A DNA stretch of 18,503 nucleotides, taken from NCBI GenBank assembly GCA_963840725.1, contig CAWIZY010000017.1:1-18503 (forward strand). The letters are read 5' to 3'. Below, one piece after another: positions 1-6,641 of this stretch. The notes beneath the pieces are model-generated. The model was not told the origin of the DNA. It did no database searches and worked only from the letters and a program-made list of their open reading frames with translations. This stretch comes from CAVWDU01 sp963840725. GTDB lineage: Bacteria > Pseudomonadota > Gammaproteobacteria > Pseudomonadales > Halieaceae. The position numbers and the translations under genes are program-made. Every line of letters begins with the position of its first letter. Positions within the stretch are counted from its first letter, which is position 1.

Positions 1-874
1 ACTGGCGGTAAGTTAACACTGGTGCAGGGTCTATTCTATGCAACCTTGGTAGGAGAGTAAGCAGAGCCCCCAGGGATGGGTTTATGGCATGAAGTATAAT
101 GCCTGTTAGCTTCCCTCACCCTAGTGTTATTCAGGCTCCAGGTCTTAACGACAAACTGTTCGCGCTTCGCCATAGCCATTCGGCGGGGCCGAAGCTGATA
201 CCTGCCGCTACTCGGAAGGAGCAACAACAGAGATGATCAAGGGGTCACGGGGTCAATCGAAAAGCCGTGTTTGCGGTAGCGCACGGTCCTCGGGACGCAG
301 CGCCGCCCCGGCGGAGGGCGCCTTGCTCTTCAGGCAGGCCATAATCCTTTCGATCAGCCTGGTGGTGCGACACTCCATCTTCAATGCAAATAATGAGCCT
401 GGTCTGCACCGCACAGTGCGCAGTAATGTGGCTTGTTAATTCAGCGAGAGTCCCTTTATGGCACCAAGCCGAAATCGCCAGCACCATGCTCTGGCTGCAC
501 CTGACTGACTCCTATTCTCGAAAGCTGACTTTCGCCCTGGGCCGGCGCATCAGACGGTAGACGACCCAAACCTGCCGGTCGCACCTTGGCTGGGTCATTC
601 TCCACCATTAATCTATTTGATTTATATCAGCCCTTCTGAAAAACAATCTCAAATCCTACCCATATAGGTAGTACATCTCCGAAAAATGTAGAATCATTAT
701 ATGCCGGCATTAGATGCGCAAACACAAACGGTCAAAGCAAGGAGCAAGCACACGGGTCTGGCGGGCAAGAACTGGTTGTCTCGTCGAAAAGTATGGGTTA
801 CGAAATCATTGTTGCTTTTCACAATTAGCCAATGAAATATATTCCAATGATTCCATGGGTTAATTGCAGATCAT
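1..874. other. Spacer without a supported gene
   Basis: No open frame here has a good start, ribosome binding site and protein-like content together. A minus-strand stretch around 245-400 has biased codons in one short frame (peptide containing RLIERIMACLKSKAP, ending LPQTRLFD), but it has no convincing start or relatives I recognise. The part at 455-603 is a copy of dispersed repeat R2 (listed separately). The A/T-rich stretch at about 600-870 probably carries the promoter of the lipoprotein gene that follows, but I cannot place its boxes. Confidence 0.5.
455..603. repeat. Dispersed intergenic repeat R2, copy 1
   Basis: This copy aligns over most of its length with 4046-4186 and, in its core, with 1660-1712. 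The core at 509-527 (CTCCTATTCTCGAAAGCTG) is identical, base for base, to 4105-4123. After the core all copies continue with a TTCGCCC-like block and then a block ending in GACCC or ACCC. All three copies have the same orientation and lie outside intact genes. On the minus strand two copies can be read as related peptides (QLSRIG shared), but no copy has an intact frame, so I treat it as a DNA repeat. Confidence 0.6.
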
Positions 875-1454
875 ATGGCTAGAATCTACGCACACGCAGT
901 TAGTTTTTTCATCCTGATCTCGCTGACGGGTTGTTGAGGCGTTAATATAGATTTGGAAATGAAAGCGCCAGGCTATTCAATCGGCCCCGTTTCCTCTGAG
1001 TATTTTCCAGATCTTGTCAAAAATGCCATACCTGCAGACGAAGGAGAGATCCGTGTTTTTGGTGAAGCGTATTGGGGGGATTTTCAAACAAGTTGGCCAA
1101 ATAAAGTTCCTTTTTTTGTGGGCTACAATTTTTATTTTTTAGGCGTCGCCGCTCTTACGGACACGAATATCATCCTGCTTTTATTCAATGAAGATGAACA
1201 ACGATACGAGATTATGACTCAGGTGCCATACAGGTTTATCAGTTTTGTTTCACGCCTTTTCCTGTATTTCGAAAAATTAGGGGGGTTCTGGTTTGGAGAA
1301 AATTACTATTGGCCGGCGTACGGTCGAACATTCTTTCATTTTAGGAAAACTACTGGAACTCAAAGCGCTACTGAAAAAAAAGCTCGCGCATCTGTTATTT
1401 GAAGAGAAAGTCGCAATAAAGCATATCGATTATTTGTCTGACGACCAATTCTGA
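875..1454 (+). pseudogene. Lipoprotein gene interrupted by TGA after the lipobox
   Basis: Starting at ATG 875 the frame reads MARIYAHAVSFFILISLTGC, a textbook lipoprotein signal peptide: basic start, hydrophobic core and lipobox LTGC. The next codon (935-937) is TGA. The same frame then continues open as GVNIDLEMKAPGYSIGPVSS and on to a stop at 1400-1402, about 150 more residues rich in aromatic amino acids (YWGDF, GYNFYFLG, GGFWFGENYYWPAYG). A further possible lesion lies near 1331-1345: the adjacent frame there reads SFILGKLLELKALL and ends at TGA 1452-1454 with IDYLSDDQF, which looks more protein-like than the tail of the first frame. I do not recognise the family. Either this is a pseudogene with one or two lesions, or the TGA is a sequencing error or is read through. 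The part after the TGA alone would lack any export signal. Confidence 0.6.
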
Positions 1455-2103
1455 AGGCTTTTGCGCCCCTCCAAATAATGTCAATTAAGTGACCCTGCTA
1501 AGCGGTGCCAACAGGAGCACCACTTTGCGCTCTTCGATGCAACGCTGGTGAAGATAGCAATGGGTCACTCGTATTTTTCTACAGTGTAAAAAACTGGAGT
1601 CCGTAGTTGGCACTATACCGAATATAATGCCTGGCATTACGCTGTGCTTTCTTAGTGTCTGCAATTCTCGAAAGCGATCGTTAGCCCTTGGCAGGGCCAG
1701 CAGGCTCTACCCGGAACTTATGCTTCGCAATCACGGCGCAATGCCGCCGGCTTACATCAACCGAATGTGGCAGATTCAGGCTAGATACCATCAACACCCC
1801 TGATGCTTTCCATCACCTTGAACCGAAAAAAGATTTCATTGATTGTCACGGGGCTGCGAGGCTTGGGGCTATGGCCGGTCAGGTCAAACTCCATGCGGCC
1901 TATACACCAGCAGAGGCTGAAGCAGCAGAGTTTATTAGACGTGATGCCGGCGTGCTGGCCAATAGGCTTGTCGCCGAAGCGCCGTTTGTCGAGTGCAAAC
2001 GCGGTGACGGGGAGCCGCATCAGCCAAGCTAGGATTGATCCCGCCTTACCGGCTTGGCAGTGCGCCGATTGCCGACAGCATAGATGGCGGGAAGCCGGAT
2101 ATC
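1455..2103. other. Spacer with ambiguous open frames
   Basis: It holds R2 copy 3 and then a stretch (about 1780-2032) open on both strands with biased codons. The plus strand reads a peptide containing AEAEAAEFIRRDAGVLANRL and ends at TAG 2030-2032. The minus strand from 2020 reads MRLPVTAFALDKRRFGDKP and ends at 1781. Neither has a recognisable family or a good ribosome binding site, and they cannot both be genes. This may be a remnant of an old gene; I cannot say which strand. Confidence 0.35.
1660..1712. repeat. Dispersed repeat R2, partial copy 3
   Basis: The block ATTCTCGAAAGC at 1664-1675 followed by a TTAGCCC-like block and GGGCCAGCAG...CTACCC matches the core and right half of the R2 copies at 455-603 and 4046-4186, in the same orientation. 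It is more diverged and lacks a clear left half. Confidence 0.45.
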
Positions 2104-2125
2104 AAAAAACCCGCTCAGTCGGGTT
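2104..2125 (-). terminator. Rho-independent terminator overlapping a stop codon
   Basis: Read on the minus strand, a 6-bp stem AACCCG/CGGGTT (2120-2125 with 2108-2113) closes a 6-base loop and is followed directly by a run of six T (2104-2109, partly shared with the stem). The TGA stop of the small minus-strand gene (2115-2117) lies inside the loop, so the terminator has no spacer from the coding region. Confidence 0.75.
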
Positions 2126-2324
2126 CTTGATCTGCGGCCAGGGTCAGCAAGTGCGCCGCGGACTGCTTGGCCCGCTTATAGAGTTCGCTACGGGAATCGC
2201 AGTCCTCTACCCAGGTATTGACGGTAATGGTGTGAATGAGGCCGTCAATCTCGATTTCATAGCTGACATCGGTTTCAATTTTACCGCTGACGGGAGTCCT
2301 CCCGACATGGATGTGGAATGACAT
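2115..2324 (-). CDS. Small conserved-looking protein, function unknown
   Basis: A 69-residue acidic, soluble protein that I do not recognise. It starts MSFHIHVGRTPVSGKIETDV; a first half of alternating polar and hydrophobic residues (KIETDVSYEIEIDGLIHTIT) suggests beta strands, and the second half (SELYKRAKQSAAHLLTLAAD) suggests one amphipathic helix. I chose the ATG at 2324 over the one at 2333 because a GCAGGTG-like Shine-Dalgarno lies about seven bases ahead of it, while 2333 has none at proper distance. Codon use is good and a strong terminator follows exactly at its stop, which supports a real, singly transcribed gene. No signal peptide or membrane segment is seen. Its neighbours (IS91-type remnant upstream, spacer downstream) give no clue to its role. 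Confidence 0.6.
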   Translation of the reverse strand: MSFHIHVGRTPVSGKIETDVSYEIEIDGLIHTITVNTWVEDCDSRSELYKRAKQSAAHLLTLAADQEPD

Positions 2325-2479
2325 AGTTTGCACCTGCTAGTCGTTTGCGTATCAATCCACCACATCCTATCAGGTATAGCGCAGTCAGTAATCTACTGAA
2401 CTGTTGTCGATCTGGCCCTATTTTTGGATATGATGCGTTCCGTCGCCATTTCATTTTCACCATGGACCAGTCTTGCGTC

Positions 2480-2680
2480 CGAAACTGCCCATCCTAGCCG
2501 GAGTGACACGCACACGAATTGCATGGGCGCGAAAAGGCCGTGAAATCGGGTCTGTAGATTGACCAGTGGCTTTGGTACAAGGGCTGCCAGCTTCGCAATG
2601 AAGTCCAGCGGCGGAGGGCCGCCCCGCTCAAATATCACATGCGTGGTTCCATCGCGGTAAGGTGTCTTCAGCTGCGACCG
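2480..2680 (-). pseudogene. IS91-type (Y2) transposase, 3' fragment, frameshifted
   Basis: On the minus strand from 2680 the frame reads SQLKTPYRDGTTHVIFE, then PLDFIAKLAALVPKP and TRFHGLFAP. This is the conserved C-terminal region of IS91/IS801-type rolling-circle transposases (known consensus LKTPxRDGTTHV...PLEF..RLAALVPxPR...RFHGVxAPN). After FAP the reading jumps to the next frame, where HAIRVRVTPAR continues the family pattern, so there is a frameshift near 2525. Extra residues (RGGPPP and one Q) also break the alignment. The catalytic tyrosines lie upstream in the family and are absent. The piece is a non-functional relic. Confidence 0.75.
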
Positions 2681-2891
2681 CGACCGGTTGGCTTACCACA
2701 AGACTGCCAATAACCCGTTTTTTGTGATTGCGCGTTCAATGCGGCTTATAATTATTCTGTTATCAGGATTGTTGCAGTGCGAAAGAGTGGTCCGGGCAAA
2801 ATAGGTTTCAACAGCATTTTGGTGATAGGGTGGTACTTCAGGGGTAGGGTACTTGCTGATCTGGCGTTGCTTCATACTGGTTGGTTTTTGC

Positions 2892-2907
2892 ATGCGCCGG
2901 CATGCTT
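2892..2907. other. Perfect hairpin ahead of the CHAD gene
   Basis: GCATGC at 2892-2897 and GCATGC at 2902-2907 enclose GCCG and are followed on the plus strand by TTTT. It could be a weak terminator that shields the CHAD gene from upstream transcription, or a protein binding site. The stretch 2690-2891 holds nothing else I recognise. Confidence 0.4.
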
Positions 2908-3008
2908 TTGAATAGAGAGAAGACAGGGTGTGGATGCGGCCTTGTTTGGCCCTTGAGCACCAGCACAAAAGTGCATCCTGGCCTGATAAAAACAAGGAGT
3001 TATCAAGC

Positions 3009-3908
3009 ATGGCCTATCGTATTCGCAGAAACAGGTCTATCCAGAAAAGTTTGCGCCTTATTGCGGGGGAGCAAATCGAGAAGTCGATTGCGGAGATCAA
3101 CGACCCCCAACTTGATCGTCATGAAGCCGTGCACCAGGCGCGCAAGCGATGCAAAAAGCTGCGCGCCCTGGTTCGTATCGTGCGTCCCCAGTTCGCTGAA
3201 TACAAGCGGGAAAACGCTTTTTTTCGTGATGCCGCTCGTGAGCTGTCTTACCTGCGGGATGCGCAGTCGGTGGTAGCGTGCTTTGACGAACTCATGAAAC
3301 GCTATGAAGACCAGGTTGACCGCGCCAGGTTTGCAGCGACCCGCAAGGAGTTGGTCGACCGCCGCAGGCAGGTTGCCGAAGATGTTGCCGGCCTGGACGC
3401 CAGGCTTAACCGTTTTCTGGAGCAGATGCGCGAGGCCCGCCAGCGGGTCGCTGAGTGGAAGATCGATGACAACGGGTTTTCGGCAGTGCATGGCGGTTTG
3501 AACAAAACCTACCAGCGTGGCCGCAAAGCACTTCGCAAGGCCCATGCAGATCCGACCACGGAGAATTTCCATGAATGGCGTAAGCGGGTCAAATACCACT
3601 GGTATCACGAACGCCTGCTGCGTCGAATCTGGCCCGCGATGATGGCAGTCGAACGGCGGGTTGGCAATGAACTTGGCAACCTGCTCGGGGATGAGCACGA
3701 CCTGGCAGTATTGCAACAGACGCTGGACGCTGAACCGGAGCGTTTTGGCGGGGAGCGCGACAGGCAGGATCTGGCGGGCTTGATCAAGCAAAGCCGGGCG
3801 CAACTGCAGTTAGAGGCCCATGAATTGGGGGCAAGGGTTTTCGCTGAGCGGCCTGATGCCCGCGCCGAGCGATTTCAACGCTACTGGATGGTTTGGCAGG
3901 GGGGCTAA
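3009..3908 (+). CDS. CHAD domain protein
   Basis: A 299-residue, strongly basic, all-helical protein of the CHAD family (conserved histidine alpha-helical domain), which binds inorganic polyphosphate and is found on polyphosphate granules or next to triphosphate tunnel enzymes. Two halves repeat the family pattern: HEAVHQARKRCKKLRALVR at residues 38-56 and FHEWRKRVKYHWYHERLL at 187-204. Each has the conserved histidine followed by an (R/K)KR cluster on one helix face, with LRDA at 82-85 typical of the first half. The ATG at 3009 is chosen because AAGGAG lies nine bases ahead; an open frame runs further upstream to 2928 but has no such signal. There is no CYTH domain fused to it and none in the window. 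It stands alone on the plus strand, about 590 bases before the HMG-CoA reductase gene, so the two are probably not one operon. Length is normal for a stand-alone CHAD protein. Confidence 0.9.
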   Translation: MAYRIRRNRSIQKSLRLIAGEQIEKSIAEINDPQLDRHEAVHQARKRCKKLRALVRIVRPQFAEYKRENAFFRDAARELSYLRDAQSVVACFDELMKRYEDQVDRARFAATRKELVDRRRQVAEDVAGLDARLNRFLEQMREARQRVAEWKIDDNGFSAVHGGLNKTYQRGRKALRKAHADPTTENFHEWRKRVKYHWYHERLLRRIWPAMMAVERRVGNELGNLLGDEHDLAVLQQTLDAEPERFGGERDRQDLAGLIKQSRAQLQLEAHELGARVFAERPDARAERFQRYWMVWQGG

Positions 3909-4497
3909 GCTCGCTCTCGGCGCCTTGCCATTCAGGTGGGCCAGGATTATCAACATCACCGCCGGATCTTCAATTTCACCCGATTACTATGACCTGCCCG
4001 CTGTATTGCTCCCAGCTTCGATGTTTTATTGCTGGGCGGCTAGCGTCTCTTCATGGCACCTTGCAGAGATCTCCCGGTGCCACGCCCTGGGCAAACCAGA
4101 CCGGCTCCTATTCTCGAAAGCTGTCGTTCGCCCCTGGGCTGGCCCATCAGCATCAGAGGGTAGTCGACCCACTTCGGTCGCTCCAACCACGCTGAAAAAA
4201 TAATGCAAGTACGCCCGAGCGCTACCACAAGATCGGCAGGCGAACGGCTCATAATATTCCAATTAAAGCCAAGAGCAGATGATTTTGTGTGACGGATATT
4301 GTCACTGAATGACTACTTCTGATGAAAAATGTGATCAAATTCGGCTATTGAATAAAAGACTTGACCTGCGACACGACTCTTACAACTCGTTACGATTTGC
4401 GCTTCAAACAGCCCAAATGCTGGAATGCAATCCAGCGCTTCCCGTACACTCTCGCTAGCAAGCAAAAAATCTAGAACCCTACAGAAGGAGAGTCTGA
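3909..4497. other. Spacer between the CHAD and HMG-CoA reductase genes
   Basis: No gene is supported. It holds R2 copy 2 (4046-4186), a short dyad GTGAC-N7-GTCAC at 4289-4305 that could be an operator, and the leader of the HMG-CoA reductase gene, which ends in AAGGAG (ribosome binding site) before ATG 4498. A TTGACC at about 4362 could be a -35 box, but no matching -10 is convincing. Confidence 0.45.
4046..4186. repeat. Dispersed repeat R2, copy 2
   Basis: Aligned with 455-603: both have a TTCATGGCACC/TTTATGGCACC block, the identical 19-base core (here 4105-4123), the TTCGCCC block, and a GTAGACGACCC/GTAGTCGACCC block. A minus-strand frame across this copy is open but has no family I recognise. 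Confidence 0.6.
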
Positions 4498-6060
4498 ATG
4501 CGTTCAATCCCCCAAGCCTTGTTAAAGAAGGTCTACAATCGCTCGAGCCTGCGCAATAGCGGCCAGGGCGTGCGGTTTTCAGTCAAAAACCGGCTGGCAC
4601 CGGCCAAGCTACGGGGTGTTGAACAGGTTTCTCTGAATGGGCAGGTACTTGAAGCTGGCCAGGTTCGGATTGCGGTGGACTCCAATGCGCCGGTGCCGAT
4701 GAATGAAATCGGCGCGGCTGCTGCGGTTGATTTCCCGCTGGGCACGCTGCTGACAATCAGCATGGATGTGCCCGCTTTAGCGGCAGGTGAACACCGTATG
4801 GGCCTAAAATTTCAGGCTGATCCATTTGGTACGCTGGAATTTGAAGTCAGCGATCAGTTGCGCACAGACAGCGAAGTACCCGGCATGGTGCCGCGTGATT
4901 CGGAAAACGATTACAGTGCGAAAATGATTCGCATGCGGCAGGATTTTGTGCGCCAACACACCGGCGCCAAGCTGGAGCACATCAGCCAGTTTTCATTTGA
5001 CCCAGACAGCACCCAGGGCAATATTGAACACCTGACCGGCGTAGCGCAAATTCCGCTCGGTGTCGCCGGCCCACTGCACATTAATGGCGAGCACGCCAGC
5101 GGCGAGTTCTACGTGCCGATGGCTACAACTGAAGGTACGCTGGTTGCGTCCTACAACCGGGGCATGAAGGTGATTGCAGAATGCGGCGGCGTTAAGTGTG
5201 CAGTGGTTGGCGACAATATGCAGCGTGCGCCCGTATTCATTCTGGATGATGCTAAGACGGCGCGCCGTTTTGCCGACTGGCTGGTTGCGCACTTGGATGA
5301 AATCAAAGCCGTGTGCGCCGAGTCTGACCCGTTCGTCAAACTGAAGTACGTGGATTATTACCTGGTCAGCAAGTTTGCCTACACGCGCTTTAATTTCACC
5401 ACGGGTGATGCGGCCGGCATGAACATGGTGGGTAAAGCGACCTTTGCCGCCTGCAACTGGATTTTGCAGAATTGCCGGGACATTGAGATCCAGAATTTTT
5501 ATCTCGAAAGCAATTTTGCCACCGACAAGAAGGCCTCAATGATCAATTCCATGCGCACGCGCGGCAAGCGCGTGGTGGCCGAATGCGTGGTGAAGCGCGA
5601 TGTTTTGCGAGGCGTGATGGATGCCGATACCGAATCACTGTATCAACACTCAAAGATCGCGACCATCGGCAGCATGCTGTCGGGCGCCAATAACAACGGC
5701 GCGCATGCGGCCAACGGTATTACCGCCATATTTATCGCCACCGGGCAGGATGTGGCCAACGTGGCCGAGTCTTCAGCCGGCATTTTGTACACCGAGCTGA
5801 CCGAAGAAAAGGATTTGTATATTTCAATTACTCTACCGTCGTTGATTATCGCAACCTGCGGCGGCGGCACCGGCTTGGCGACTCAGCATGAAAGTCTTGA
5901 AATGATGGATTGTGTCGGCGTTGGTAAGGTCATGAAGTTTGCCGAAATTGTTGCCGGCACCGTGCTGGCTGGCGAAATATCACTGGCCGCGGCCATCTCA
6001 TCGCTCGACTGGGTGTCCAGTCATGATCAATACGGCAGGAACGATCCCACCCGGTCTTGA
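4498..6060 (+). CDS. Hydroxymethylglutaryl-CoA reductase with an extra N-terminal domain
   Basis: This enzyme makes mevalonate from HMG-CoA using reduced nicotinamide cofactor, the committed step of the mevalonate route to isoprenoids. The catalytic part fits the class I pattern: ATTEGTLVAS with catalytic Glu212, the cofactor motif DAAGMNM at 304-310, TDKK with catalytic Lys344, GAHAANGITAIFIATGQD with Asp418, GGGTGLATQ at 455-463, and SSHDQYGRN with the catalytic His509 near the C-terminus. All key residues are present, so it should be active. It has 520 residues; about 130 at the N-terminus (beta-rich, no membrane spans or signal peptide) precede the reductase core and resemble nothing I can name. 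The start at 4498 has AAGGAG seven bases ahead. No other mevalonate gene is in the window; neighbours are a CHAD gene upstream and an IS91-type relic downstream. A REP palindrome lies 33 bases past the stop. Confidence 0.92.
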   Translation: MRSIPQALLKKVYNRSSLRNSGQGVRFSVKNRLAPAKLRGVEQVSLNGQVLEAGQVRIAVDSNAPVPMNEIGAAAAVDFPLGTLLTISMDVPALAAGEHRMGLKFQADPFGTLEFEVSDQLRTDSEVPGMVPRDSENDYSAKMIRMRQDFVRQHTGAKLEHISQFSFDPDSTQGNIEHLTGVAQIPLGVAGPLHINGEHASGEFYVPMATTEGTLVASYNRGMKVIAECGGVKCAVVGDNMQRAPVFILDDAKTARRFADWLVAHLDEIKAVCAESDPFVKLKYVDYYLVSKFAYTRFNFTTGDAAGMNMVGKATFAACNWILQNCRDIEIQNFYLESNFATDKKASMINSMRTRGKRVVAECVVKRDVLRGVMDADTESLYQHSKIATIGSMLSGANNNGAHAANGITAIFIATGQDVANVAESSAGILYTELTEEKDLYISITLPSLIIATCGGGTGLATQHESLEMMDCVGVGKVMKFAEIVAGTVLAGEISLAAAISSLDWVSSHDQYGRNDPTRS

Positions 6061-6093
6061 GTTTGAACTGCAGCGGGGCAGTGGGCTTAGACC

Positions 6094-6123
6094 ATTTTCG
6101 CGAGCAAGCTCGCTCCTACAGGG
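6094..6123. repeat. REP palindrome, Pseudomonas type
   Basis: TTTTCGCGAGCAAGCTCGCT and the following CCTACAGGG match the well-known Pseudomonas REP consensus (GCGAGCAAGCTCGCTCC[TC]ACA). The palindrome GCGAGC-AA-GCTCGC is at 6100-6113. It may act as a transcript end or stabiliser for the HMG-CoA reductase mRNA. Only one copy is seen; no partner in inverted orientation and no RAYT gene (REP-associated tyrosine transposase) is in the window. Confidence 0.75.
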
Positions 6124-6167
6124 TGGGGTTTCTTGCCTGGTTGATCGGCTCTTGATTCAGTCGGGTC

Positions 6168-6365
6168 TTACTCACATGGAGCGCCCCTGCCGCTCCATGT
6201 GGTCAGGTACTGCGGGTAATACTCCTTGATAATCTGGTAGAGAAGCGTTTTCTCAGGCTGACGACGCTCATCTCGGGGCGCGCCTTCGTTCGCAGCAATC
6301 CTTGCTGTACACAAGGTGCAATCCTTTGCATATTGCAGTGATGATTGGTATGCGGATTGCGTCAA
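6168..6365 (-). pseudogene. IS91-type (Y2) transposase, 5' fragment
   Basis: On the minus strand a short frame contains PEKTLLYQIIKEYYPQYL, close to the N-terminal motif of IS91/ISCR-type transposases (PExTLLYxxVxxHxxxFLA). After QYLTT the similarity ends and the reading runs through the arm of a perfect hairpin (6173-6201) into a stop at 6168. The fragment holds about 35 recognisable residues, too few for function. It lies on the same strand as the 3' fragment at 2480-2680 and in the right order for one broken element. Confidence 0.6.
6173..6201. other. Strong 11-bp hairpin at the transposase break point
   Basis: CACATGGAGCG (6173-6183) and CGCTCCATGTG (6191-6201) pair perfectly around a 7-base loop. 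No T run follows on either strand, so it is not a standard terminator. It sits where similarity to the IS91-type transposase stops; IS91-type elements use terminal hairpins during rolling-circle transposition, so it may be an end structure or a duplicated inverted footprint. Confidence 0.55.
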
Positions 6366-6408
6366 CTAAGAAGTAGTGGATTACTACCAAGTCTCACCGG
6401 CTGCTTAT

Positions 6409-6523
6409 GGCACACAGCTCCAGTTGGCGGGTACCAGTTTCGATCCGGTTTCAATGACTGCTTTACTCGTCAACAGGCATTCACGCTGGCCTGGCTTAAA
6501 TGAGTGAGAACGACCCCACGCGG
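6409..6523. repeat. Dispersed repeat R1, copy A
   Basis: This copy runs from GGCACACAGCTCC through TTTCAATGACTGCTTTACTC and ends in a GAGAACGACCCCACGCGG block. It is nearly identical to 18400-18503 (only a handful of differences) and about two-thirds identical to 11457-11570, all in the same orientation. No intact frame crosses all copies. It lies just upstream of the 5' transposase fragment and downstream of dacB. Confidence 0.75.
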
Positions 6524-6641
6524 ACTAAAAAACCGGCCCTCCAGACACGGTCCTGATCCCGCAGAATCGTGCGCCACCAGCGCAGGCTAGTCGAGACAGG
6601 CGCCATTCAAGTACCGGCTCGAGATCGCACGATTTTCTCCT

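Noticed and set aside
935..937. Selenocysteine at the TGA of the lipoprotein gene
   Set aside because: The position after a lipobox cysteine has no redox role, I see no SECIS-like hairpin just after it, and a further frame break suggests plain decay.
3003..3803. Long open frame antisense to the CHAD gene
   Set aside because: The plus strand has a clear family match with ribosome binding site; the antisense frame is a by-product of its codon bias.
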